A stretch of 64,000 nt of DNA, taken from assembly GCA_002363615.1 (NCBI GenBank), contig DEWK01000006.1, forward strand, positions 82,828-146,827. The letters are read 5' to 3'. A model generated the notes under the pieces. It was not told the DNA's origin. It saw only the letters and a program-made list of their open reading frames with translations, and did no database searches. Position numbers and translations under genes: made by a program. Below are positions 42,997-51,524 of the stretch, one piece after another. This stretch comes from Lachnospira sp. UBA3212 (GTDB lineage: Bacteria > Bacillota > Clostridia > Lachnospirales > Lachnospiraceae). Position 1 is the first letter of the stretch, and every line of letters begins with the position of its first letter.

Positions 42997-44376
42997 TTAA
43001 CGATTGCCTAACTTTTCGATTTCATCCACGATCTTAGAAAAGCCCATTCCATGAGAAGCCTTTACTAACACCGTATCCCCATCTCTTAAAAATCCTTCCA
43101 GATTTTCAAGAACGCTTTCCATTTCCTCAAAGTATAAAACCATACCATGGCCGCCCAGAGCCTCTTTTGCAGTCTCCCTGGAAGGATTACCAACCGCAAA
43201 AATCAAATCAATGCCACAATCCTTCGCAGCCTTTCCCACTTGACCATGAAGTTTTACTTCATCGGCACCCAGTTCAAACATATCTCCAAGAATTGCTACC
43301 TTTCTTCCCGGGGCGCTGGCTAAGACTTTTAAAGCAGCCTCCATAGACATTGGATTTGCATTATAACAATCATCCAAAATCAAATATCTCTTCGTTTCAA
43401 TCTGGTTGTTTCTACCGGAAATTGTCTGCATCTTCGATATTCCTTCTACTATCAATTCTTTTTCCATTCCCATGGCGCGACCGGCAAGATATCCTGCCAT
43501 AGCATTATAAATCATATGCTCCCCAGCCACTGGAACCATTATGGAAAGTTCTTGATTCTCCCCATCGCTTTGGTCATGAAGAATAAACTTACTTCCTGCA
43601 AGGCCCAGACTTTCAATATCACTGGCATAAACATTGCAAGATGGGTTCATACCAAAGGTCTTTGGTATAATCCCCTTTACCTCATGAATCGTTTGTAATT
43701 TATCATCATCCCCATTTAAAAGAATGACTCCATCCTTGGCAATAAAGTCGAAAATCTCACTTTTTGCTTTTAAAACACCATCCCGGTCTTTTAAATTTTC
43801 CAGATGACAACTTCCAATGTTTGTCATAATTACCAGGTCTGGACTTACCATACTGGATTCATTATGCATCTCCCCGAAATGATCAATTCCCATCTCTACC
43901 ACTGCCACCTGATCTTCTACCTTAATGGACAAGAGGGTAAGAGGAATTCCAATTTCATTATTGAAATTGCCCTTCGTTTTACAAACGGAAAACTTGGTAG
44001 AAAGAACACTTGCTACCATCTCTTTTGTTGAGGTCTTTCCTACACTTCCCGTGATTCCAATTACATACACCGATAATTTTCTTCGGTAATATGTGGCAAG
44101 TTTGCAAAGAGCCTCTCCCGTATTTTTTACAATAATCTGTGGGCACTTGCTGTCTACGGCATGTTCTACCAAACTACAAATAGCTCCCTTTTCGTAAGAA
44201 GCATCCACAAAATCATGACCATCGACCCGTTCTCCAAAAAATGCCACATAAAGAGCATCCTTGCTTACCTGTCTGCTATCCATGGTTACAGAAGAGATTT
44301 CTTCCTCTAGGAATTGAGGATCTCCCTCATAAGAGCCTTCCGTAGCCATAAGGATTTCTTTGATCTTTAATTTCAT
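42997..44376 (-). CDS. murF: UDP-N-acetylmuramoyl-tripeptide--D-alanyl-D-alanine ligase
   Basis: 459 residues. Adds D-Ala-D-Ala to the UDP-MurNAc tripeptide in the cytoplasm. ATP-binding GITGSVGKTSTKEMVASVL (core GSVGKTSTKE, about 104-113), central ligase motif YNAMAGYLAGRAMG, and C-terminal DDCYNANPMSMEAAL and GDMFELG. Length typical. Start ATG 44376 lies one base after the ddl stop (TAA G ATG), with AGG upstream; the ORF opens 11 codons earlier within ddl. Makes a functional pair with ddl. Confidence 0.95.
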   Translation of the reverse strand: MKLKIKEILMATEGSYEGDPQFLEEEISSVTMDSRQVSKDALYVAFFGERVDGHDFVDASYEKGAICSLVEHAVDSKCPQIIVKNTGEALCKLATYYRRKLSVYVIGITGSVGKTSTKEMVASVLSTKFSVCKTKGNFNNEIGIPLTLLSIKVEDQVAVVEMGIDHFGEMHNESSMVSPDLVIMTNIGSCHLENLKDRDGVLKAKSEIFDFIAKDGVILLNGDDDKLQTIHEVKGIIPKTFGMNPSCNVYASDIESLGLAGSKFILHDQSDGENQELSIMVPVAGEHMIYNAMAGYLAGRAMGMEKELIVEGISKMQTISGRNNQIETKRYLILDDCYNANPMSMEAALKVLASAPGRKVAILGDMFELGADEVKLHGQVGKAAKDCGIDLIFAVGNPSRETAKEALGGHGMVLYFEEMESVLENLEGFLRDGDTVLVKASHGMGFSKIVDEIEKLGNR

Positions 44377-44377
44377 C

Positions 44378-45424
44378 TTACCTGCCTGCCTTTCTGAAAG
44401 AAAGTTCAACTAGTTTTTCACACAGGCTAGCAAAATCCATTCCAACAACTGCAGCCTCCTGTGGCAATAGACTAGTGGCTGTCATGCCGGGAAGGGTATT
44501 CGCCTCTAAGAAGCAATCCTCTTCCTTCTCATTTAACAGGAAATCAATTCTACAATACGTATCTAATCCCAAAGCCTTGGCTGCTTTTTCTGCATCCTCT
44601 TGCATCTTTAAGGTAGCAGCCTTTGAAAGATTAGCAGGACAAACCTCCTTGGTGGTACCATTGTATTTATTCTCGTAGTCGTAATACTGGCCTTCTTCCG
44701 GAATAATCTCAATAATTGGAAGAGCCTTTCCATCAATTACTCCCACAGAGAATTCTCTTCCTTCAAAAAACTCTTCGATTACAACGGTATCCTCGTATTG
44801 GAAGGCAAACTCAATTCCCTTAATAAAAGCCTGATCGTCTTCTACAATGGAAACACCTACGCTAGAGCCACCACAAGTAGGTTTTACTACCACCTTGCCC
44901 TTAAGGCCTAAGCTTGCTCTTGTAGGGTCTTCCATTTTACTATATTCCTCTTTTTTCAAATGAATCCCCACCGGAACTCTCACTCCATAAGCTGCAACCG
45001 CCATCTTTGCCACTGACTTATTCATAGACATGGCACTGGCAAGGTGTCCAGCTCCGGTATATGGAATATGATAAAGGTCAAACATGGCCTGAATTCTACC
45101 ATCTTCTCCATTTAAACCATGAAGGGCCATAAAAACAAGATCTGCCCTTCTTGCTACCTCAAGGATATGATCTCCCACCAAAGGAGCCCCTTCCTTAATT
45201 TTTTCTTCTACCTGTGAGGTCATGGAGAGCATCTTTTCTGCAACCTGATCTACCTGATAATCCTCTTCCTCAAAAAAAGAATTCGGATTTTCTAAACCAT
45301 AAAAAAGATCTGCCATTTTAGCATTGTGTCCACGGCTTCTTAATGCTTTACATACCTGGCTGCCGGAAGAAATCGATACATCTCTTTCAGAACTAGAACC
45401 AGCAGCAAGAACTAAAATATTCAT
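44378..45424 (-). CDS. ddl: D-alanine--D-alanine ligase
   Basis: 348 residues. Makes the D-Ala-D-Ala dipeptide used by MurF. ATP-grasp fold: signature 1 ALHGLNGEDGRIQ (about 104-116), VVVKPTCGGSSVGVS (about 181-195) for the ATP loop, and signature 2 FLEANTLPGMT near 308-318. The HGxxGEDG start contains LN in place of the more common xxG, within family variation. ATG 45424 has GGAGG five bases upstream. First gene of ddl-murF-membrane protein-purO-AICARFT. Confidence 0.95.
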   Translation of the reverse strand: MNILVLAAGSSSERDVSISSGSQVCKALRSRGHNAKMADLFYGLENPNSFFEEEDYQVDQVAEKMLSMTSQVEEKIKEGAPLVGDHILEVARRADLVFMALHGLNGEDGRIQAMFDLYHIPYTGAGHLASAMSMNKSVAKMAVAAYGVRVPVGIHLKKEEYSKMEDPTRASLGLKGKVVVKPTCGGSSVGVSIVEDDQAFIKGIEFAFQYEDTVVIEEFFEGREFSVGVIDGKALPIIEIIPEEGQYYDYENKYNGTTKEVCPANLSKAATLKMQEDAEKAAKALGLDTYCRIDFLLNEKEEDCFLEANTLPGMTATSLLPQEAAVVGMDFASLCEKLVELSFRKAGR

Positions 45425-45516
45425 GTTAACCTCCATTTGTCTATGTGCAAACCCCTTGGGATTTTATCCGTTTATTAAAACGAAACTCTTTTTTCTGGCA
45501 CATAACGTCAAACTAA

Positions 45517-45545
45517 AGTATACCCAATCTTCCCCTTATTTTCAA
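45517..45545 (-). promoter_or_regulatory. Promoter of the ddl-murF-purO operon
   Basis: Reverse strand: TTGAAA, 17-base spacer, TATACT; leader of about 85 bases before the ddl ATG. Confidence 0.65.
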
Positions 45546-45585
45546 GCATTTTCCCGTTTTGGAATATTTTCGGAAATTTGACTAT

Positions 45586-47652
45586 TTAGAGGTTAATTCT
45601 AGCAATATATTTGCGCATTGATTCCAAAAGTCTTTCCTCTAAAAGTTCCTCCTCTGTCTTTGTAAGACTTAATTCATGGTCCAAATAGGCATCTGCAAAC
45701 TCCGAAGCTTCCTTTAATATATCCGCATCTACCATAATATCGCCAATTAAGAATTGCAAATCTCCACTTTGCATGGTTCCAAAGAGTTCTCCCGGCCCCC
45801 TTAGTTTTAAGTCCTGACTGGCAATCTCAAATCCGTCATTGCTATTATTTAATATTTTTAAACGATCCAGACTCTCCTCTTTTTTCGTTCCACTAATAAA
45901 GATACAATAAGACTGGGCAGACCCTCGTCCAACCCTTCCCCTTAGCTGGTGAAGTCCGGCAAGTCCAAAGCGTTCTGCATTTTCTATCATCATAACCGTC
46001 GCATTGGGTACATTAACCCCGACTTCCACAACCGTAGTGGAAACCAGCACTTGTATCTGATTCTTTGAAAATGCCTCCATGATCTGATTTTTTTCTTCAG
46101 CCTTCATTTTCCCATGAAGACCGGCCACCTTTATTTTCTTTCCCAAGGCCCCTTCTAACCGTTTGGTATAGTCCTTTACATTTTCCGCCTCTAATTTTTC
46201 ACTGGCTTCAACCATCGGACAAATCACATAAGCTTGGTGACCCAAGGCCACCTGCTTTTTAATAAATTCATAGGCCTTTTCACGATATCCCGTATCCACC
46301 ACACAATTTTTTATTGGTAAACGGTTCGATGGCAATTCCCTAATTACAGAAACATCCAAGTCTCCATAAAGAATAATAGCGAGGGTTCTAGGAATTGGAG
46401 TGGCTGACATAACTAAGATATGAGGGGTTTCTCCTTTACCACTTAGGTTTTCCCTCTGCTTTACGCCAAATCGATGTTGTTCATCCGTAATCACCAGACC
46501 CAAATCCTTAAACGCTACCTTGCTTTGAATCAAGGCATGGGTTCCAATCACTAAATCTATTTCTCCTGCCGCAAGTTGTTTTTGAATCTCACTTTTTTCC
46601 CTGGCCTTCATGGATCCCACCAAAAGTCCCAGTCGTATTTTAATTCCCACCTCTTCCAGCAACTTACCTATGCTTTCATAGTGCTGCTTTGCAAGAACTT
46701 CCGTAGGAGCCATTAAGGCTCCCTGATATCCCGCTTCAATCACCGTAAGCAAAGCCATTAAAGCTACAATAGTTTTTCCAGAGCCAACATCTCCCTGAAT
46801 CAAGCGGTTCATCACCCCTTTCCCCCTTAAATCCTGATAGATATCGGCAAGGACACGTTTCTGATCTCCCGTTAATTCATAGGGAAGTCCAGCTTCTAAA
46901 CAATCTGCGAAAGAATGTGTCTTACAAGAGTGACTGTTTGCAAACTTTTTTCTTTCCTCTTTGAAACTCCTAAGATTTACCAGGAATAGAAAAAATTCAT
47001 CAAAGGCCATGCGCTTTCTTGCTAGTTTATAATCCTCTGTATCCTTGGGAAAATGCATCCTATACAAGGCAGGTTCATAGGGAATCAAACCATAACGATC
47101 ACAAATCGCCTTAGGAAGATAATCCTCCTTATAGGGAACGGACACCCCTCTCATGGCAAATGCTTCTTTTACGGCTTTTTGAACCACCCCATTCGTCAAC
47201 CCCTTGGTCAAGGGATAAATCGGCTGAAGACTGGAAACCTTTTCCTCATAAGCTTCCCTAGAAAATATACTTGCCTGTTCCATCTCATAAGTGTTTTTTG
47301 AATTTTTCTTTAAAAGTCCCCGAAAAATCCCATGGAATCCCGGACGAAGAGTATGCATTAAATATGGCATATTAAACCAGGTCAATCGCAAATTACTTCC
47401 CAGCTCATCTTTCGCCATTGCAGAAATAACCGTCTTCCCACTTTTCCCCCGATAAATGGTGGGCCGCCCTGTAATCACGCAAAAAATTGCCGCTATGGTA
47501 TTCTCACTGACCATCATCACCGGCTGAGCCTTCTCATACACATTATAGGTCCTAGGAAAATATTGATATAATTCTTCTACCGAATAAACCCCTGCTTTAT
47601 AAAAGAGTTCTGCCGTCTTTTCTCCTACTCCCTTGATTTTCCTGATATCCAT
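45586..47652 (-). CDS. recG: ATP-dependent DNA helicase RecG
   Basis: 688 residues. Branch-migration helicase for stalled forks and recombination. An N-terminal wedge/OB domain is followed by helicase motifs: I GDVGSGKT (about 285-292), Ia APTEVLAKQHYE, II DEQHRFG, III MSATPIPRTLA, and the C-terminal lobe with QVLVSTTVVEVGVNVPNA and HQLRGRVGRG. The end DILKEASEFAD is typical. ATG 47652 has GGAG six bases upstream; the ATG four codons earlier overlaps it. Length matches RecG (about 680). Confidence 0.96.
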   Translation of the reverse strand: MDIRKIKGVGEKTAELFYKAGVYSVEELYQYFPRTYNVYEKAQPVMMVSENTIAAIFCVITGRPTIYRGKSGKTVISAMAKDELGSNLRLTWFNMPYLMHTLRPGFHGIFRGLLKKNSKNTYEMEQASIFSREAYEEKVSSLQPIYPLTKGLTNGVVQKAVKEAFAMRGVSVPYKEDYLPKAICDRYGLIPYEPALYRMHFPKDTEDYKLARKRMAFDEFFLFLVNLRSFKEERKKFANSHSCKTHSFADCLEAGLPYELTGDQKRVLADIYQDLRGKGVMNRLIQGDVGSGKTIVALMALLTVIEAGYQGALMAPTEVLAKQHYESIGKLLEEVGIKIRLGLLVGSMKAREKSEIQKQLAAGEIDLVIGTHALIQSKVAFKDLGLVITDEQHRFGVKQRENLSGKGETPHILVMSATPIPRTLAIILYGDLDVSVIRELPSNRLPIKNCVVDTGYREKAYEFIKKQVALGHQAYVICPMVEASEKLEAENVKDYTKRLEGALGKKIKVAGLHGKMKAEEKNQIMEAFSKNQIQVLVSTTVVEVGVNVPNATVMMIENAERFGLAGLHQLRGRVGRGSAQSYCIFISGTKKEESLDRLKILNNSNDGFEIASQDLKLRGPGELFGTMQSGDLQFLIGDIMVDADILKEASEFADAYLDHELSLTKTEEELLEERLLESMRKYIARINL

Positions 47653-47681
47653 TTCATTCTCCATTTTTATTTCAATTTTGC

Positions 47682-47710
47682 TTTACCTTTGCAGATTTTT
47701 ATTATATACT
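47682..47710 (+). promoter_or_regulatory. Promoter of the DUF4358 lipoprotein
   Basis: TTTACC, 17-base spacer, TATACT; leader of about 35 bases. Confidence 0.6.
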
Positions 47711-47750
47711 AAAAAGCGTCGAATGAACAGATGAAAGGATGGAGCGAGTC

Positions 47751-48284
47751 ATGAAAAAATTATTTCTTGCCGCTACACTTGTTCTTTCATTATCCGTTTG
47801 TTGTGCCTGTAGCAATTCTAAAAAGGATGATACAAAAGCTACTACAAAGGTAGCAGCCAGTAAGACTGCTTCTGAATCTACCACAGCAGCTTCTACAGGT
47901 TACGACGTTTCCAAGAACAGCGAATTTTTCGAGGCTTTAAAGTCATCTGGTGCTTTCACTGATGATATGTCAGAGTCTACAGAAAAAGTCGTAGCAACAC
48001 TGATGCATCTTGAGGAAGGATCCTATGCATCAATCTCTTGTTTAAAGGGTACTGGCGCTACAGCCGAAGAAGTTACCCTGATTGAGGCTACTGCAGGATC
48101 TGACATCAATGCTAAGATTACTTCATACTTGGATTCACAAAAAACCAGTTATGAATCTTATCTTCCTGAAGAAGTGCCAAAGCTTGAAAACGCAATCGTA
48201 AAGCAAAGTGGTAACTACTATTTATTGGTAGTTGCAACGGATAACGATAAAGCCACAAGTGTCATTGAAACGTATTTTAACTAA
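47751..48284 (+). CDS. DUF4358 lipoprotein
   Basis: 177 residues. A hydrophobic signal (MKKLFLAATLVLSLSVCCACSNS) ends in a cysteine cluster; the lipobox is not canonical (VCCAC), so lipidation is likely but the exact cysteine is unsure. A Thr/Ala/Lys-rich linker (about 22-50) leads to a domain with GATAEEVTLIEA, YLPEEVPKLENAIVKQ and NYYLLVVATDNDKA, the DUF4358 pattern common in Lachnospiraceae surface proteins. Function unknown. ATG 47751 has GGAG six bases upstream. Single-gene unit. Confidence 0.82.
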   Translation: MKKLFLAATLVLSLSVCCACSNSKKDDTKATTKVAASKTASESTTAASTGYDVSKNSEFFEALKSSGAFTDDMSESTEKVVATLMHLEEGSYASISCLKGTGATAEEVTLIEATAGSDINAKITSYLDSQKTSYESYLPEEVPKLENAIVKQSGNYYLLVVATDNDKATSVIETYFN

Positions 48285-48302
48285 GATGAATTAGTAAAAC
48301 TT

Positions 48303-48358
48303 AAAAAGAGGCCCTTATCTTTCTCAATTACTTAAGAAAGATAAGGGCCTTCTTTTTT
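48303..48358. terminator. Bidirectional terminator
   Basis: Perfect 15-base stem (48310-48324 with 48335-48349), loop of ten, with U-rich flanks both ways, between the converging lipoprotein and FakA-like genes. Confidence 0.88.
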
Positions 48359-48363
48359 CTTTT

Positions 48364-49989
48364 TTATTCAACGGAGATCATATAATAATAAATTGGTTGT
48401 CCACCATAGTTAATCTCTACATCCAGATTCGGAAATTCTTCCGCAATCTTTTTCACGAATTCATTGGCAGTTTCTTCCCTTACATCTAAACCAAAGTAGA
48501 CACTAACCAATTCACTGTTTTCATCTACCATGGCCTGAACCATCTTAAGGGCAGTATCATCCACATCCTGTCCAACTGCAAGGATTCCCTGATCACCGAT
48601 TCCCATAATATCACCTTGATGAATTTCATGGCCATCGATATTTGTATCACGAACCGAATAGGTAACCTGACCAGTTTTCACCGCAGTCATACCTTCCGTC
48701 ATCGCCTCCAAGTTTTCTTCTGTAGAGTTTTCCGGTGAAAAACTAATCATGGCAGCAATACCCTGAGGAACATTCTTTGAAGGAACCACCACAATTGTTT
48801 TATCCTTTGTTAAATCTCTTGCTTGATTTGCAGCAAGAATAATATTCTTATTATTAGGAAGAATATAAATCGTATCTGCATTCACCTTAGCAATTGCCAA
48901 AAGCATATCCTCGGTACTTGGATTCATGGTCTGACCACCTTCGATAATATAATCCACACCAAGACTTTCAAAAATAGACTTAATTCCATCTCCCACGGAA
49001 ACCGAAATAAATCCATTCTCCTTCTTTGGCAAGTCCTCTTCTGTTTTTTCAACTAAAACCGGGCTTTCCACATGAATGGTATCCTGAGGCTTCTTATTCT
49101 CTATGGATACTTGGGTAAGATTACCAAAGCTAATCAGCTTAGTAAGAACAGCACCTGGATCGTTGGTCTGTACATGAACACAAACTCCATCTCCCTGCTT
49201 CTCCACCTTAACAGAATCTCCAATCGTATCAAGGAAAGTGGTTAAGGTCTTCTCATCCACCGCATTAAAATCCACAAACGGAAGAATCTTATAATCGCTG
49301 GCGTAGGTAAACTTGCTTTCCTCTTCCTTCTTTTCCTCTTCTTCCTCTTCAAAGAAATCTACTTCCTTGCCAAGAAGCGCATCATAGCAACCAGTCACAA
49401 CAGCTACCAATCCCTGTCCTCCGGAGTCAACTACTCCTGCTTCCTTTAATACAGGAAGGAGTTCCGGAGTATGCTCTAAGGCTTCCTGACCAGCCTTTAA
49501 AATGCTTTCAATCATTACCACCAAATTATCTGTTGTCTTAGCTACTTCTACTGCTTCATCCGACATAGCCTTAGCAACCGTTAAAATAGTTCCTTCCTTA
49601 GGCACCATAACCGCCTTATAGGCTGTTTCTGTAGCTTTTACACATGCATCAGCCAGTATATTGGTATCGATTTCCTCTAAAGGCTTAATAATCTTTGTAA
49701 ACCCTCTAAACAACTGGGACAAGATTACACCAGAGTTCCCCCTTGCTCCCCTAAGAGAACCACTAGAAATTGCCTTACACAAAGTCTTAAAAGAAAGTTC
49801 CTCATCCGGAATTGAAGCAACTTCCTTGGCTGCTGACATGATTGTTAAAGTCATATTTGTTCCTGTGTCACCATCCGGTACAGGAAAGACATTTAATTCG
49901 TTGATTAATTCCTTCTTAGACTCTAATTCCTTAGCGCCTACCAGAAACATTCGACGAAGAACTACTTTATCAATTGACTTAATATCCAC
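48364..49989 (-). CDS. fakA: DhaL-domain kinase, fatty acid kinase FakA type (YloV)
   Basis: 541 residues. The N-terminal DhaL (DAK2) domain binds ATP and Mg2+ through FPVPDGDTGTNM (about 35-46) and GARGNSGVILSQ (about 82-93); DSGGQGL near 198-204 closes it. A central acidic linker (EEEEEEKKEEE) leads to the C-terminal DAK1_2 domain. In Firmicutes FakA phosphorylates fatty acids held by FakB (DegV) for phospholipid synthesis; no FakB gene is in this window. Start is GTG at 49989, nine bases after AGGAGG. 23 bases after the Asp23 gene, as in other Firmicutes. Confidence 0.9.
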   Translation of the reverse strand: MDIKSIDKVVLRRMFLVGAKELESKKELINELNVFPVPDGDTGTNMTLTIMSAAKEVASIPDEELSFKTLCKAISSGSLRGARGNSGVILSQLFRGFTKIIKPLEEIDTNILADACVKATETAYKAVMVPKEGTILTVAKAMSDEAVEVAKTTDNLVVMIESILKAGQEALEHTPELLPVLKEAGVVDSGGQGLVAVVTGCYDALLGKEVDFFEEEEEEKKEEESKFTYASDYKILPFVDFNAVDEKTLTTFLDTIGDSVKVEKQGDGVCVHVQTNDPGAVLTKLISFGNLTQVSIENKKPQDTIHVESPVLVEKTEEDLPKKENGFISVSVGDGIKSIFESLGVDYIIEGGQTMNPSTEDMLLAIAKVNADTIYILPNNKNIILAANQARDLTKDKTIVVVPSKNVPQGIAAMISFSPENSTEENLEAMTEGMTAVKTGQVTYSVRDTNIDGHEIHQGDIMGIGDQGILAVGQDVDDTALKMVQAMVDENSELVSVYFGLDVREETANEFVKKIAEEFPNLDVEINYGGQPIYYYMISVE

Positions 49990-50012
49990 TTTTTGCTTCC
50001 TCCTAAAACTAA

Positions 50013-50372
50013 CTAGTCGATGACACGAACGCCATCCACATGAATATTGATTTTCTTCACCTTCATCCCAGTATAAGATTCCACCTTATACTTGACACTT
50101 GTAACAAGATTGTCTGCAACAGACGCAATATTAACACCGTAGGAAATGATCACATGGAAGTTTAATTCGATCGCATTCTCTTCATCAATGGAAACATCAA
50201 TTCCTTTGGCCAGTTTATCATTCTTTAATAATTTAACCAAACCATCCGTCATACTAACGGCAGCCATACCAACAATCCCAAAACATTCTACTGCGGTTGC
50301 ACCTGCATATTTAGCAATTACATCCGGATCAATCAAAATCTGGCCTAGGTCTGTATTCATCTTAGCCTTCAT
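50013..50372 (-). CDS. Asp23/Gls24 family protein (YloU)
   Basis: 119 residues. Family core is visible: VIAKYAGATAVECFGIVGMA, an aliphatic beta-strand HVIISYGVNIASVADNL and the end VKKINIHVDGVRV. Members are small cytoplasmic or membrane-associated proteins linked to envelope stress. Co-transcribed with fakA (yloU-yloV order), with GGAGG seven bases before the ATG and its own promoter after the rpmB terminator. Confidence 0.9.
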   Translation of the reverse strand: MKAKMNTDLGQILIDPDVIAKYAGATAVECFGIVGMAAVSMTDGLVKLLKNDKLAKGIDVSIDEENAIELNFHVIISYGVNIASVADNLVTSVKYKVESYTGMKVKKINIHVDGVRVID

Positions 50373-50431
50373 TATTCTACCTCCTGTCTGAATAAAACGG
50401 GACTCCCCATTTAATCTTATGTATATTCAGT

Positions 50432-50460
50432 ATTGTAGCATATTTTATCTACCTTGTGAA
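50432..50460 (-). promoter_or_regulatory. Promoter of yloU-fakA
   Basis: Reverse strand: TTCACA, 17-base spacer, TACAAT preceded by TGC (extended -10). Confidence 0.7.
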
Positions 50461-50465
50461 CAAGT

Positions 50466-50504
50466 AAAAAAAAATGACTGTCTTTCCATGGAAAGGCAGT
50501 CATT
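50466..50504 (-). terminator. Terminator of rpmB
   Basis: 15-base stem with one G-U (50473-50487 with 50490-50504) followed by nine U on the reverse strand, 66 bases after the rpmB stop. Confidence 0.85.
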
Positions 50505-50569
50505 ACCACATGCGCACCCCGTGGCCAGGGTTAAAATTCTAACATGTTAAAACTTTAAGTCAAAACGTC

Positions 50570-50755
50570 TTATGCACGCTCAACCTTGCCTGATCTTAAG
50601 CAAGAAGTACATACATACATCTTCTTGTTGTTTCCGTTAACGTTAACCTTTACAGATTTTACGTTAGACTTCCACATCTTGTTTGATCTTCTGTGTGAGT
50701 GGCTAACCTTGATACCAAAGTGAGCACCCTTGTTACAAATCTGACAAACAGCCAT
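50570..50755 (-). CDS. rpmB: 50S ribosomal protein L28
   Basis: 61 residues. MAVCQICNKGAHFGIKVSHSHRRS and the later VCTSCLRSGKV are typical of L28 with a CxxC...CxxC zinc site. The ORF extends 27 codons upstream, but ATG 50755 has AAGGAGG and the promoter -10 (50808-50813) lies inside the extension, so the short form is right. Single-gene unit next to the divergently regulated yloU-fakA, a common Firmicutes arrangement. Confidence 0.95.
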   Translation of the reverse strand: MAVCQICNKGAHFGIKVSHSHRRSNKMWKSNVKSVKVNVNGNNKKMYVCTSCLRSGKVERA

Positions 50756-50807
50756 TGTACTTACACCTCCTTGTAAAAACTTAGGCTTTTCGCCCAGAAC
50801 GTTCTTA

Positions 50808-50836
50808 ACTATAACAGAAATTATAAAAGAAATCAA
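50808..50836 (-). promoter_or_regulatory. Promoter of rpmB
   Basis: Reverse strand: TTGATT, 17-base spacer, TATAGT; leader of about 45 bases. Confidence 0.75.
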
Positions 50837-50854
50837 GTGTTTTTTCCCGTCACC

Positions 50855-51514
50855 CTAGTGTTTTTTTGCGATTTCTCCCGCCCTTTTATAAATTGAGTTT
50901 TCAGGGACCAGGCCACGCACCATGGATAATGGATAGATATTGCTGTTTCTTCCAATCACGGTACCAGGATTTAAAACAGAATTACATCCCACCTCTACAT
51001 AGTCTCCCAACATAGCCCCAACCTTCTTTCGGCCGGTGGCTACCTCTTCTCCCATGCCCTTAATTACTACTAAGGACTTGTCAGATTTTACATTAGAGGT
51101 AATAGAACCGGCTCCCATGTGGGACTTAAATCCAAGAATAGAATCTCCCACATAATTATAATGTGGAACCTGAACATTATTAAAAATCACAACGTTTTTC
51201 AATTCCGTAGAATTACCAACAACACAATTGTCTCCTACAAATGCATTGCCACGAATAAAGGCACATTGACGAACCTCAGTATGATTCCCTATAATAGCAG
51301 GGCCCTTTATATAGGCTGATTCAAACACTGTGGCAGACTTGGCAATCCAAACATCCTCTCCCACCTGATCATATTCATCCGGGGATAGGGTCTTTCCATA
51401 TTCTTTAATAAAGTCACCGATTCGATCTAAAACCTCCCAAGGATAGGTCACCCCTTCAAATAATTTACTTGCCTGAGTTTCTTTCAGGTCATACAAATCT
51501 TTAATCTGATACAT
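50855..51514 (-). CDS. Left-handed beta-helix acyltransferase-like protein (GlmU C-terminal type)
   Basis: 219 residues. Hexapeptide repeats run from about residue 55 to 205 (VWIAKSATVFESAYIKGPAIIG, FVGDNCVVGNSTELKN, VEVGCNSVLNPGTVIGRNSNIYP; cores cited). There is a 50-residue helical N-terminus but no nucleotidyltransferase domain, so this is not full GlmU. Such proteins are labelled UDP-N-acetylglucosamine pyrophosphorylase or glucosamine-1-phosphate acetyltransferase-like. It starts 11 bases after glmS, which suggests work on glucosamine or a derived amino sugar; this is inference. Confidence 0.75.
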   Translation of the reverse strand: MYQIKDLYDLKETQASKLFEGVTYPWEVLDRIGDFIKEYGKTLSPDEYDQVGEDVWIAKSATVFESAYIKGPAIIGNHTEVRQCAFIRGNAFVGDNCVVGNSTELKNVVIFNNVQVPHYNYVGDSILGFKSHMGAGSITSNVKSDKSLVVIKGMGEEVATGRKKVGAMLGDYVEVGCNSVLNPGTVIGRNSNIYPLSMVRGLVPENSIYKRAGEIAKKH

Positions 51515-51524
51515 GATACACCTC